64,000 nt of DNA. It comes from Diospyros lotus. Its lineage: Eukaryota; Streptophyta; Magnoliopsida; Ericales; Ebenaceae. The notes under the pieces were generated by a model. The model was not told the origin of the DNA, searched no databases, and saw nothing but the letters and a program-made list of their open reading frames with translations. Each line of letters begins with the position of its first letter. Positions within the stretch are counted from its first letter, which is position 1. A program made the position numbers and the translations under genes. The stretch spans positions 16,631,669 through 16,695,668 of the forward strand of contig NC_068344.1 in the NCBI RefSeq assembly GCF_014633365.1. Direction: 5' to 3'. Below are positions 46,804 to 59,579 of the stretch, piece by piece.

Positions 46804-47492
46804 CCATATCCCCAGCGGCTCTGTGAGACTGTCTATTAAGACCTAAGGATAGGGTTGCAAACCCACAGTGTGGATAGGGATAAAAAGTTACACCTCTACT
46901 AACAACTATAGCTTTTGGCATGGTGCATGGTAAGAGCTCAATCCTAAAGGTTCCTGATGGGGTCCAATAATTTTGGGGGTGGACTCCTGACTAGCCTTAA
47001 GAATGGAATCGTAATGGGCCCTAGGGGTGGATTCTTGACTAGTTCTGAGGCTATGCCCCCAGTTGGCCTTCGGGATAAATTCCCAACAAGCCCTAGGGGT
47101 GAGTACAAGGCTGATCCTGAGGTTGTGCCCCAAGCTAGCCATGGGGATGAATTCTCAGTGGCCCCTAGGGGTGAGCACCCAACTGATGCTGAGGTTGTAC
47201 CCCTAGCTAACCTTGGGGATGAATTCCCAATAGGGCCTTGGGGGTAAGTACTTGGCTGATCCTGAGGTTGTGCCCCCAACTAGCCCTGGGGATGAATTCC
47301 TAGCAAGCCCTAGGGTGAGCACTTGGTTGATCCTAAGGTTGTTCCCCCAGCTGGCCCTAGGGGTGAGCACCTGGCTAGTCCTAGGGTTATCCCCCCCAGT
47401 TGGCCCTAGGAAGGAGCCCCTTAAGGCCTTTGGGACTAGGACTCTGCTCCATCTTGATGCTGTTGATTGATGGTACTCCTAGTTCGGGCCAT
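46804..47492 (-). pseudogene. Second Tat element, gag N-terminus
   Basis: Begins on the minus strand at 47492 with MARTRSTINQQHQDGAES, about 30 bp after the primer-binding site, the usual place for Tat gag. Most of the rest is a Pro/Gly/Ser-rich minisatellite-coded stretch with stops. It leads into the hAT insertion site at 46803. Confidence 0.65.
47000..47420 (-). repeat. Minisatellite of about 60 bp in gag
   Basis: Six to seven imperfect units containing cctaggggtgag, gatcctgaggttgtgccccc and ggggatgaattcc words. In the minus-strand gag frame they give repeats of about 20 residues (for example SPLGLARNSSPG). Confidence 0.8.
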
Positions 47493-47520
47493 TACAAACT
47501 AATATGTGGGTTTTTTGTAC

Positions 47521-47542
47521 AGTTTCCACATATGGTGTCAAT
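47521..47542 (-). other. Primer-binding site of the second Tat element
   Basis: The minus strand reads attgacaccatatgtggaaa directly after the LTR end. It is a diverged match to the tttggcgtcatctgtgggaa site of the first Tat element. Confidence 0.6.
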
Positions 47543-47861
47543 TGTTGTTGCCAAAATATAATAATGAATTTATTTAACTAGAAACGTCATCGTCTGGCTG
47601 CCTAAGTCTGCAAAGAAATAAACATTCAAATGGCACATGGAGGTCCCCGTGCAAACACTCTGATGTTTAAATCAGACACTAAAGATGATAAAATCTGTAG
47701 AGCATAGTTTCTACTAGTATTAGAGACGTACATTTTCTAGAATGAGTGTTTGTCTATTTATAAAGGGGTATGGAGTAATTTGAATCTACCCCCATGGCTG
47801 GGCTGCAATGTTGCTTTTCGCAGGGCCCTCCATGGCCTTCTTTACTAGCCTACGAGTCGTA
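47543..47861 (-). repeat. 5' LTR of the second Tat element, truncated
   Basis: The minus strand ends ttttggcaacaaca, as in the first Tat element. It holds a ctgatttaaacatcagagtg motif (compare gacttaagcatcagaggg) and a TATA box (ttataaatag, near 47760). Its distal part is lost where duplicated segment B begins. Confidence 0.65.
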
Positions 47862-48796
47862 TTAGCCACTTGTTGCTGATCTCCTGCCGCCATTTGTTGT
47901 TGGATGGTCTCGGTTAAGCTGTATTGATCCGTTTATTAATTTATTTTTCAATATTTTTTTTCATGACACATCAAATGCATAATCTAACCTTCAAATGAAG
48001 CTTCACCAATATTCAAACATCTAAGTACTGTTTGATTTGATGAGTTCCAAAACTTTATGTCTTTAGCCAGACGTTTGCACCTTAATCCACAAATGTTTGA
48101 GCTTTACAAAACTCTCTATCTTTGCTCATACACTCCTTACAAACATTTGAAATCTTCAAGCTAAAAGTTTCAAATATTTTGTTGTTGTTTAGACATTTGA
48201 GACACATTCTATATATGTTCCTACTTTGTTGACAAGTTTGTAATTCTTTGCTTTTATTCAAATGTCTAAGGCTAGTTCCTCAGACGTCTAAGGCTAGAAT
48301 AAGTGTGCATAACTCTTTGCCTTTATGACTTTTGGCTTGTTAAAGCTTTATCTTTACACTAAATAATTTAACTTGTTCTATATCATCAAATAAAATGATA
48401 TTATATGGTTTTGTTATCATCAAAAACTTCAAATCAATCATGTACCTTAAGTCCAACAATTAAGTTTATGATGTTAAAACTAGAACAAGATCAAATCTGA
48501 ATTAGATTAGATTGATGTCTATTCTATATTTTCTTCAAAGTTTAAACTCTTGATTGGGTTTTTAGGTTTTTTTTTTTATATTGTTTTTAAATATTATGTA
48601 CATCAATTGTATCATTCATTCAACAAAATACATAGTTTATTGCTAGTTTTCGAAATCCATCTTTGTGGGTTTCAAAACTTAATTAGCCTTTCATGAAGGT
48701 AGGTTTCAAAACTTGGTCTTAGCTCTTAACCATGTTTTGGACCTTGATTTCCTGAGTTTTAGAAACATTCTACTTTTCATATATTTAAAACCTCTC
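47862..48796 (-). repeat. Duplicated segment B
   Basis: Near-identical to 39603-40558, in the same orientation, 8.3 kb apart. It contains the same SIRE-type LTR start and adjoining internal sequence. The match ends at aaaacctct in both copies. Confidence 0.8.
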
Positions 48797-49177
48797 ACCC
48801 CATGCTTCAAAACCTAGTACAATATCTTCAAATTTTAATTTTCCATTGACAATATTCAACTTTTAATACTCTAAAATAGGAAAATAAAATATGAATCAGT
48901 AGAATTGGCTTCCATGAATTTAACCCAGCTACTTGGAGAATCCTCTTCCATGGTATCACTAATTAACCTTAACTAGCATATTTAATCCTTGATTATTTAT
49001 AATTCAAGCAAAAAATCTATGACAACGACAACATATAAATATCACAAATAATTAAAATCCAACCAACGAGGAGAAGACAATATGCATGGGAACACTTACG
49101 TAGGCACCTTACAAGTTTCCAACAACATATAATGCTATAACAAAAACAAGACACGTGTACAAACATAGCACATGTAA
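48797..49177. other. Spacer downstream of the cyclase gene
   Basis: AT-rich sequence without coding or repeat features that can be recognised. Confidence 0.4.
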
Positions 49178-49183
49178 TTTATT
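49178..49183 (-). terminator. Polyadenylation signal of the cyclase gene
   Basis: AATAAA on the minus strand, about 67 bp after the stop codon at 49250-49252. It is the best-placed signal in the 3' flank. Confidence 0.55.
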
Positions 49184-49249
49184 CACGCACCCATCTGCCA
49201 ATATACAGTTGAGTATTTCTCCAGAAACTGTATATTGTCTTTCACTTAG

Positions 49250-52200
49250 TTACGCACGTACAACACCAACACAGCGCTGATACTCCGCCAGAGCCCATAT
49301 GGGAAAAGTATTTCGATATAGCGAGTAATTTAGGGTACAATTTTTCATGAACACGCCCGTGATTCCCTACAATCAATATGAATTAATTAGACGCTCATCT
49401 ACAAGCGGCAACTGAAATGCTATTTGATGTGTGACCCGTCAACTTAATGAGTGTCACTAAAAACATTACAATAGAACGTCCAAATCGCATTTTCGAAAGA
49501 AAATCGATTAAGGAAGAGAGTCAGATGTTAATTACCTGTTGAGGAAAATCACCATCTTCCATTTGTGAATTTATCAACAACCTTATTCCGCGGTCTATGG
49601 GGTTCCTATCTACTTCACCCTAAACTCAATAATACACGTTTAGAATAACTATATATATACATATATATATATATATATGAAAGCACTTGTTTATTCACAA
49701 AAGAAAAAAAAAATAACCCTATGAACATTAGCATTGGAGGGAAAACATGCAAAAAACTAACTAATTACCTGTCCAGCTTCAATTAGTGACAACAATGCCC
49801 ATGACGTTTGTACCAAGTTTGATTGGTTGTCTCCAAGATTTGTGTATACCTATTTTCCATACATCACGTACAACCTTATAATTAATAAGATTTCAAAAAT
49901 GCAATATAAGATATATATATATATATATCTTAGCATATATATTTATATAGAAAGATCTGGTAATGCTAATTATTAAGGGCAATGATTAAAAACGAAGTAA
50001 ATATATTTTATTTGTTTAGAAAAAATGCATTTATTATATCTTGTTTTTAGTTTAAAAACAGTTCAATTGGATGACGAAGAATGCATGTATTTTATAATAT
50101 TTTATTAATTAATAAAATTATTTTAGAACTGAAAATAAAGTGTAATATATAGAAGTGGTATTGCAGGTTCAATGATAGAGTGTATATGCATGCCTTGTTT
50201 GAGCTCGAAAGGAAACTCTCTCCCCATCCACCGTCAGGCAATTGCTTTGACAATAGGAAGTCACAAGCTTTGCGCAACGTGGGACTATTGTGGTAGTTTT
50301 GGCCACAAGCAACCAAGCCCTTTACTGCAAACCATGTGCCATAGGTGTAGCAAATCCCCCAACAACCATACCACGAACCATGAGCATCTTGTGTTTCTTC
50401 AATGTATCTTATTGCCCTTAAGATGCACTTTTCTATCTCCTTTCCCCGATGTCCTGGATGCAACTTTCTAAACAGTGCCAATCCTTGAATTGCTGATGAG
50501 GTGCATTCCACGTACCTGAAAGACCATCCATCCGCCCATCACTACAACTAGTTAAGAGACATATTTCATCGAAAAAGAGAAAATCAAAATCAAATCTCAC
50601 TCTCGCTCAATGAGAACATCTTCGAAGAACTCTGTAGGGTTGAACTTCTGAAATAGATTGGCAAAAATTATCATTTGTCAATTAATTACCAAGTGTGATT
50701 ATATATGCCATGCAATGGTGGGTCAAAACGGAGCAAGGCAATGCATGCACTTGATCGAAGTAACTAACTGGTGCTTTTACCTCGAGCCAGCGGAATGCTC
50801 TTTGAGGCTCCCAAGCTGGAAAACCACCATTGCTACTCTGTTTGAAAATTTTAAGAAAAGGGTTGGTCGCGCGACGTGCATGGTTAGCAAGTTAAACAAA
50901 ATGTTTTTACTTAATTGTGTACCTGTAGGCTAAGAAGAACATTGACAGCATCATATAAGCGTTCTGTTTCAATCTTTTCCCCAACGAGTTCTGGTGACAT
51001 TTGTGAAAACAAAAGTGAAACCTGTAATCAAAAAGAAAAAGAACAAAATTTATGAAATGCATCCAGCTGCTGCAAATTCAAGTGACTAATTACTTGTCAA
51101 TTACTATTTGGCTCTGTGTGTGTACCTTTAATCCTTCAGCAGTGCAATCTGAAACTTGCCAACCATGATCTTGCATTGAAAATGTCCATGCACCCTTAGA
51201 AGTGTGCCGATACATTTTAGTATAGTCCCCTGAAGGGTTATCCCTAACTTGTGAGGCTTTCACAAACTCGTGCGCTTTTCTAAGAGTTGTTGCATACTCT
51301 TCAGCAAGATTACTGGATAGAATTGCTTGAATAGCAAATGCCTCATCCCACATTTGACTCCCAAAACTCTGCACGCGTGACATGAATATCATATGTATTG
51401 ATCATGAACTTCATGTGTGTGAGTGTGGGTGGGTGTGGTGAAGTTAACTTTGATGAGCCACCAACCTGCATTTTCATGCCATCTTCAGCCACCCAAAGGT
51501 AATCGGGGATTCGGGCTAGATGCCGCTTGTATGCTTCTGAATTAGGATCTTCCACGTAGCAAGCAATAAGGCATAGCACCTTCTCCACACATCCAATGCA
51601 AAGGTATCTACTGTTTTCATCTTCATAGTGTACGTGTTCCATGGCAACTCTCAGAGCCTTCTCCCTCAGCGAGGAGAAAGGCCAGCGCATTAGAACCGGC
51701 TCCGCGAAATGGTGAAGGAATCCCCAAAGCACATCTTGCATTAAAGGATGAGGGTAGTAGAGATCTTCCTGCAAGGCAAGGCATGGCATGGCATTAGATC
51801 GATTAACCGATCGAAACTCATTAATTAATTAGTGAACAAACAATTAAACTAACCTTTGCGCAGGTGTTTCGAGCTTTGTTCCAGTCAATCAGATGATAGG
51901 GCTGATGGTAGAGCTCTTGCCGTAAGGATCGAACCAGGCTCGTTATAGGGCCGACGTATCGCTTGCCATACAAGTAAGACATGGGCATGTAAACCAAGCG
52001 ACAATAGCAGAGCATTTTGCCGGGATGGATGGGAGAGAGCTTGGGGAGCAACCAGAACTCAGGCGGCATGGGGTTGCAGCCACCCCACTCGTACACGCCA
52101 AGTACGGTGAGCCAGAACTTCCCCCAGGAGGGGATGCCTAGCGCGCCGCCGTGCTCAAGAATCCATTTGCGCCCTCGGGATACACCGTCTTCGTCGCCCT

Positions 52201-55200
52201 CTTCTCCCAGTAGCCTCAAACAAATATAGCTCAGGCATGACCCGAATACGCTGCTGTGCCCCTCAATGTGTATTCCCCACCCTCCATCTTCATTCTATAA
52301 TATATATACATCAAAATGGATTAATTTTATTTTTCAAATTAACATTTTCAAAGAGAAGTAATTATTGTTGTTGTTATATATACCTGATGGTTGTATATAT
52401 AACGAATGATCTCCTTCTGGTGCTCTGCTGACAAAATGGCGTCCACTGCTCCTGTGACATACAAAGCTATGACCTAACCAAAGTACCACTAACTGTTATT
52501 AGTATCGCCCTTAATTATTAATTGTATTTGAAATAAGAATTAATTATTAAATAAGGTTACCTTAACGTATTTGTTAATGTGTATCTAATACACTTTATTC
52601 TAAATAAAATATGATAATTACACACATTGTTTTTTGCATTCAAATGCTTGTATTAATTAATAATAAATATAGTATATTTTAAAATAATTTACCAACCAAT
52701 AAAAGTTAGGATACTAGAATAATATACAAATTATTAATACATGCTAATCCACTTTTTCTCACGTGCCTTTTGTGTAATTAACACAAGGGAAATCCTATAT
52801 CTACAATCAAATTTTATAAACAATTCTCACAAAATAAATGTGTACTTAAATTTATAATATTTTTATTTAAAATTAATAATAATTTGTAGTATTGCATAAA
52901 TTTATTATTAAATTTAAATAAAATATTATGAATCTATATATATTGATTAATTTATAAAAATTATTTATCAAATGTGAGTATAAGGATAATTTCCTAAAAC
53001 AAGAGGATAATGATAAGCAATCCAAAGAAATCCCCCCACCCAACAAGTATCCCCCTTTGAACACTACCATGCCCATGATCTATATCTATTTCTTCCCAAT
53101 TCTTCCCCACATATATTCTAGTGTTGATTGGGTCAATGATCAAATTGGGACAATTTTTTTAACTCTCCATTTTGTGCATGTAGTAAAACTAAAAGACTGC
53201 TTATATTTACCTAACATATTTTGGAATGTAGTGTCAATTCCAAGACTTGTAAGAGATGATTATGAACTTTCTTTTGCTAATAATGTATTCCAAATTCATT
53301 ATCATAATGAGGCTGTTGGCGTGGGAATGGTCTTCATATATTAGAGTTGCACGAAAGTGTCTGACATAAGGATACAAATGTTGCATCCACAAGCAGTGAG
53401 AAACATTCTCGCAGTGATAGTGTTGACCTTAAGCAATTATGATATCTTAGACTAGGCCATATAAATGTGTTAGTTTTAGTGTTCTGATACTAGATTTAGA
53501 TGATATCTAGCAATTTTAATTGTGAGACTAATGATGTAATTCTTGTAAATGTAATAAAATATGTTTTCATATTTTAAGATCATATCTTCATTCATACCTC
53601 TCCAATAAATCATATGAATAAGTCTTTAGATTTCTTGATGATAGTCTTATTCTTAAGTGTTAAGAATATGTGACAAAAACTCTTAGGTTAAGAACTTCTT
53701 AAAGGTATTCCTAATCCTTAGATTTCTTAGAAGTGGGCTATGATTAATTTTAATTGGAAATGGACTTGCAGCGAGGGTCATCTTCGACACAATTTCTTTG
53801 TCGTTTCTATAACCGTTTGGGATGATGTGTGGCCGAGAAGGATGACGAAAAAGATGACATGCCTGGTGTGCGCCTTTCTCTCTCTCATCCTTGTCCCCTC
53901 TCTTTCTCCTGGTCGTTTGTCCGTTTTGGAAAAGATATAAGGGCTAGGGTTTTTATATATAAGGAAGAATGCTTGTTGCTTTTTGTTTTTTTGCCTTTTT
54001 GCTTGAGGCAATTGTTGCCTTGCATTCTCTCTTGGCCAAAGCATTCTTCTCTTCTTCCAAAGCCCTTGAAGCCCTTTTCTCCTTTGCTCTCATTGCTCAT
54101 TTGATTCCTTCTTGTTAGTGTAGCAATCCAATCCAATAGAGAGTATTTGGATTTGGAATTCATTTCTTTTGAACCCATTTACAAACCCATCATCTACAAA
54201 TGGCTTGTCTAGCATATAAGCCACCTTGCAGATTCCATCTTCTATTCAGAGCATGGACTAACTAGGCCCTTCGTGTTTTCGATGGTCAAATTAGTCGTCC
54301 AATAAACTGTCTAAAACAGTGAGACTCTTCGAAGACATTGTTTGGGAGCTATTCGGTGAGCATGGGAGCTACCCATCCACTTCATCATAATTGAAACTCT
54401 TTAGCGAGGTATACCTTATAACACTCTATGGATGGTTTCAATTTTTTATATTATATATGATTGTTGATACCGAATCTTATAAGGTGATCTTAATTTATTT
54501 TCATTGCGTTTATCATGAATTTTTTATAAAGTTTTGAAAATCAATAAAACTATTGCATGATACATCAAATATTGATATCTCCTTTCAAACATGCCACCAA
54601 ATCTCATCTTTAATTAAAATTTATTTATAAAACAGAAGTTAAACTATAATCGAGTCATCATCTCTCCAAAAGTGAGCCTTCAACTAAAATTTTCTATTTT
54701 TCAACTAGCACAGGGCATGGGTTATAAGCCCTTCTAACCTAACCTGCCATTTCATTCCATTAATAAATGGTGAAATAATTAATAATCGTTGGTTCACATA
54801 TATATTTTTTTATCTGGGGCTAACTTGTACAGAAAAATCATTAATTATTAAAGGAAATCCCATAGTTTCCATGATTAGATTCTCGGTCACTTAATTCTGC
54901 ATAAGACAACTGCTTCAATCACTTTCTTTTTCAAAATAATTTAATGGTAGATCTTTTTCTATGTTTTTCATTTTTAAAACACAAATTTATCACTGTTCAT
55001 TGATGTTGGTGTTTGAAAATCCTAGTTGTCATTATTATAAAATAAATGCTGAATAAATTAATATATTCTTAACTTATGATCAATTTTTTAATTTTATCTA
55101 ATTTTAACCTTTACTTTAATTTAATCATTGAACTTTAATCTTTATTTTAATTTTATTTTCAATCGATCAAGCGTGTACCCTAACATATATGGCGTGCTGT

Positions 55201-58200
55201 TGTGTGCAAATAATGGACACATTAGCAAAACGACATCATTTTGTCATGATATTGCTGCAATATACAAAAAAAAACGACACAAGCCAAAACGACGTAGTTT
55301 TTCCTTGTGTATTTTGAAATCTAAATAATGGGTTAACGCAACCCTTAATGATTTAAAATCCATCTTCTTCCCCAAATCACCTAGAATTTTTGCCTTCCAC
55401 CTTGTACCCCCACCATTTTTGCCTTTATCCCCGTCGGCCACCTTCTTTTTCATCACTTTTCATCTCTAGCTTGCTTCCTTTAACAACAGCCACCCATTTG
55501 TACGCTTCAACAAATCGGCCACCCATTGTTCTTTGTGATTCTTGGAATATGTATTGTGCGCAGACGGTCTTCGTTCTTCCTCTTTGTTCTTCAATTCTCC
55601 ATATACGATGTGCATGTGTATATATATATATTAGAAACTCAAGTCTCTCTCTCGATCTCTCGACAATATATATATATGTGTATGTGTGATATATATTATA
55701 TATATATGAGAAGGAAACAGTGGACAGAGAATTTTGGGAAGAAGAAAAGATTACAAGGAGTTGCAATCATTGGCCATTTGAGAAACGGCAGGAGCTTCCA
55801 AGATAGAAGTTAATCGGCCGAAAACTAGAAACTAGAAGAATGGACTGCAACGATCACATTCGATAGTCGATCTGTTGAAGCGTGCAAATGGGTGGTTGCC
55901 GTTAATGGAAGAAAGCCACCCACTGACGATGAAAAGTAAGGAAAAAGTAGGCAGCCGGCGATAAAGGTAGAACGGCGGCGGTGCAAGGTAGAAGGCAGAA
56001 ATCCTAAGTGATTTGGGGCAGAATATGGATTTTAACCCATTAAGTGTTGGGTCGACCCATTACTTGGATTTTAAAATACATAAGGCAAAATGACACCGAA
56101 AGGTAGAAACGGAGGCAGTGTAAGGTGGAAGGCAGAAATCCTAAGTGATTTGAGGAAAAAGATGAATTTTAATCCATTAAGTGTTGGGTCGACCTATTAC
56201 TTGGATTTCAAAATACACAAGGTAAAACGACACCATTTTGCCTTGTGCATTGCAGCAATATCATAACAAAACGACGTTGTTTTGCTGATGTGTCCACACC
56301 AGTCACCACATGGTAGGGCACACACTTGATCAATTGAGGATAAAATTGAAATAAAAATTAAAGTTCAATAACTAAATTAAAACAAATGTCAAAACTGAAT
56401 AAAATTAAAAATTGACCCTTAGTTCATGATATGTTAGTCTATTTGGTTTAAAATAAAAGAAGATAAGTTTCAAAACTAATCCCTTTTATTTTGAAACTTG
56501 TGGCTCAAGCATCCGGGATTTCAACCCTATAACAAATTTTGAAACTTAGCCTTATTAGTTTCAAAACTTGCAATTCCAACATGCAAGATTTAAAGTCTAG
56601 TCACAAATTTGGGAACTATTGGCACACAATATTTGAAACTTGACCCAATCTTAATTTCTTTGAAAATCTTGATACTTACCTCGAAACAAACCTAGGTTGT
56701 TTTGAAACAAGTTGTTCCAAAAGACTATTTCCCTCGATTTTTTCAAGGCTATTATGGCACAAAAATGGGTTCTCCTTGGGGTTTTGTCTCACCTTGGGCC
56801 CCCAAATTTCATCCAATGTTAAATCTTGTGTTTTTGCAAAGTCAACCACTTTAATTCCAATTTCGGGTCTCAAATGATCAACTCATTTAATTCCAATCCA
56901 ACACCATCAACATCCATGCAATATTCACTTAGAGCTATATTTAGAATTTTTGTGGTCAAATTCCATGAAACGAGACTCCACTCACATTTTTGGTCAAAAA
57001 AAAAGTGTCAATAGATTTTTCAACTTCAATGGATTTAGTTTCAAAACTTATTGTTTTAGTTTTGAAACTAACCTCCGTCGCAACTTTTTGTACACCAATT
57101 AGTTTTAGAACTTTTCCATCTTTATGTACATCTTAGCTTCAAAACTAACCTTCGTCCCAACTTTTTTATACACCTTAATTAGTTTCAAAACTAAAAACCA
57201 CAATTTTAAAACTAACCTTTATCCCAACTTTCTATACTATACACCTAATTATTTTCAAACACATTTCCATCATGTTTTGAAATTATTTTCCCTATAATTT
57301 CAAAATTTTGATATTTCAAACACAATTGTCACCCAAAATTTCACTTTTTTATAACCCCTTTTATCCAAAACCAAGGCCATTCCCTTCAATTTTGTAATTC
57401 AACTTACCTGCTACAAGAACAATTCCAAGCTATTTTCCCTATTTTCTTTCGAACTAAATATCCTCTAAATTTATTCAATCATTTTTAAAGTAAAAACAAA
57501 ATTATAAATCGTAACACGATCATCTCTCTTAACTTTTATAAGGTTGATAAAAAAATTAATATAAATAAATATTTTATAAACCTTAAATAAATCTTATGAA
57601 CAAGGTTAAACTGTTCGTACATGGAAGACAGATATAGATACTTCCTAGTATAGGATTGATCTCCTATTCGTGTCGAGCATTCTTATGTTGCCCGACGCGA
57701 CCCCCCTCTCCACCCAAAGACATATATAGATATTTTTTAATACACACACAAATGTATTATTGTCGTTTTCTATCAACAAGAAGTAAAGACGCTAATCCAA
57801 AGTTAAACTGTTCATACATGAAAAACAGATATAAACATTTTTTAATATACACACAAATGTGTGTTATTGTCGTTTTCTATCAACAAGAAGCAAAGTCCCC
57901 AACCAGGAAGGGAGGGGTTGGGATTGTTGGGGGTTCTTAAATTAATATTTCAAATTAATGGCGATAAAGAACATTTATTATCCATGTTTCAATCATTAAT
58001 TGTGAATAAAAATATTAAATATTTGAAAAACATACCAGCGGGGGAAGAAAGAAGAGTGGGCCAGCAGATTCAGCGGGCCAATGACCATCGTGGACCTGAA
58101 TGCTTGAGAAGAAGGAGAGCCCCCTTCGTAGCGTCCTTGTCACTGCCTCCTCACTTATTTCGTCTGTGTCTTTAACTTTCACGCCCGATGGGATTTCTCC

Positions 58201-59539
58201 GAGTGGATTCTCTTTCTTGAGCTGTGCATCATCACACCAAAAGCTAGACTTGTTATAATTGATAAGATTTTCTCTAATTTATTTATTATACTTTATTAAT
58301 TAAATTAATATATAATTTAAAATATAATTCTACCATAAAAGTCAAATTCACGACGTCTTTTCTTGAGCTTGGTTCGTTTACTGTTTTTAAGCCGTTTTCG
58401 CTTTTTAATTTTTTAAAATAATAAAAATATGTTTATTTTTATATTTTTAAAAATAAGAAAAAAATTTACAAAAAAAAAAAACTCAAAATAATAAAAAATT
58501 ATTTTAGTTATTTTTATCACAAAACACGTTCAAAATATGAAAAATAGTACAAATAAAAAAATATATTTTTAATAATTTTAAAATAGAAAGTTAAAAGTCA
58601 AAATTAAAAATTAAAAGGTGAAAACATATGGTAGGTTGGATGATTAATGGCAGCCTAGCTAGCTAGTATATATGTTTAATTAATTAATTAACTCTGTCGT
58701 CAGGTGCGTAAGCAATTAACACTACTAACGTGCAAGTTTCAGTCTGGCAAGTGAATGAATTAGGCAATCAGGCACGCAACGAATATCGGCTCTCAACAAC
58801 AACAGGCAACACCGCACCTGCCCGTACACGCCCCCACGCAAGTAACCTATATATATATATATATATATATATAGAATTAATGAATGCCTATTAATGTTCA
58901 TAGCTATCCGTGCTTGATTTGATTTGATTTGATTAATTAATATTTGGTTGCATCCGATCCGAAAATTGTTAAAATATTATTCAGTATGAAATGTTGTCAT
59001 CTCAATGATTATTGATTACGATAAGTATCTTTTTTATTTTTAATGTTACTCCACTGCATATATTATATATATATAGCAGCTAGCATATATAGCAATAACA
59101 GTGGCACATACATGATGTTACAGGCCCTAATCTCATTGAGTGAAGGAATGATCAAATGAGTTGCTTCGTGGACTTTTATCATCCTTTTATTATTAATTAG
59201 GACAAATAATTAGAGGATGACCATTCACCTAGCTAATTTGTACCGTGTATACATATATAGGACGATGATGATCATGGTGATGTAACCTCTACAACTTGGG
59301 TCTATTAAGGTTACTGTTTTCTTATCATAATTAATTAAAAGTAAGTGATGAGCACTAAATTCAAAAAAAAAAAAAAATATATTGTATATCACATCACATA
59401 TATATAATTAAAGCAGTACGTACGTACTCAGTTAATATTACGTTTTTTTTTGTTTTTTTTCTGGTCTTTGGTATTAATTCTCCTTCTCTCCTCTACAGTT
59501 GTTGGCCCATGCGGTCTCGAATTTAGCTAACTTCACCTA

Positions 59540-59579
<40 letters not shown>

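Larger units (their letters stand above)
52474..58035 (-). other. Intron 2 of the cyclase gene (5.56 kb, transposon-laden)
   Basis: Donor gtatgt after exon 2 (58035) and acceptor ttag before exon 3. The other introns within 49250-52473 are mostly around 100-340 bp, so this one is greatly expanded. It contains a copia fragment with LTR, a foldback element and a tandemly duplicated stretch. The parts at 52480-53050 and 54590-55065 are AT-rich without features. Confidence 0.9.

Noticed and set aside
50172..50471. Plus-strand open frame over cyclase exon 10
   Set aside because: It is the reverse shadow of the coding exon on the minus strand.
52017..52229. Plus-strand open frame over cyclase exon 4
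   Set aside because: It is the reverse shadow of exon 4, which has the conserved MLCYCR stretch on the minus strand.
55425..55813. Open frames on both strands in intron 2
   Set aside because: They lie in the loop of the foldback element next to (TA)n runs, with no motifs.
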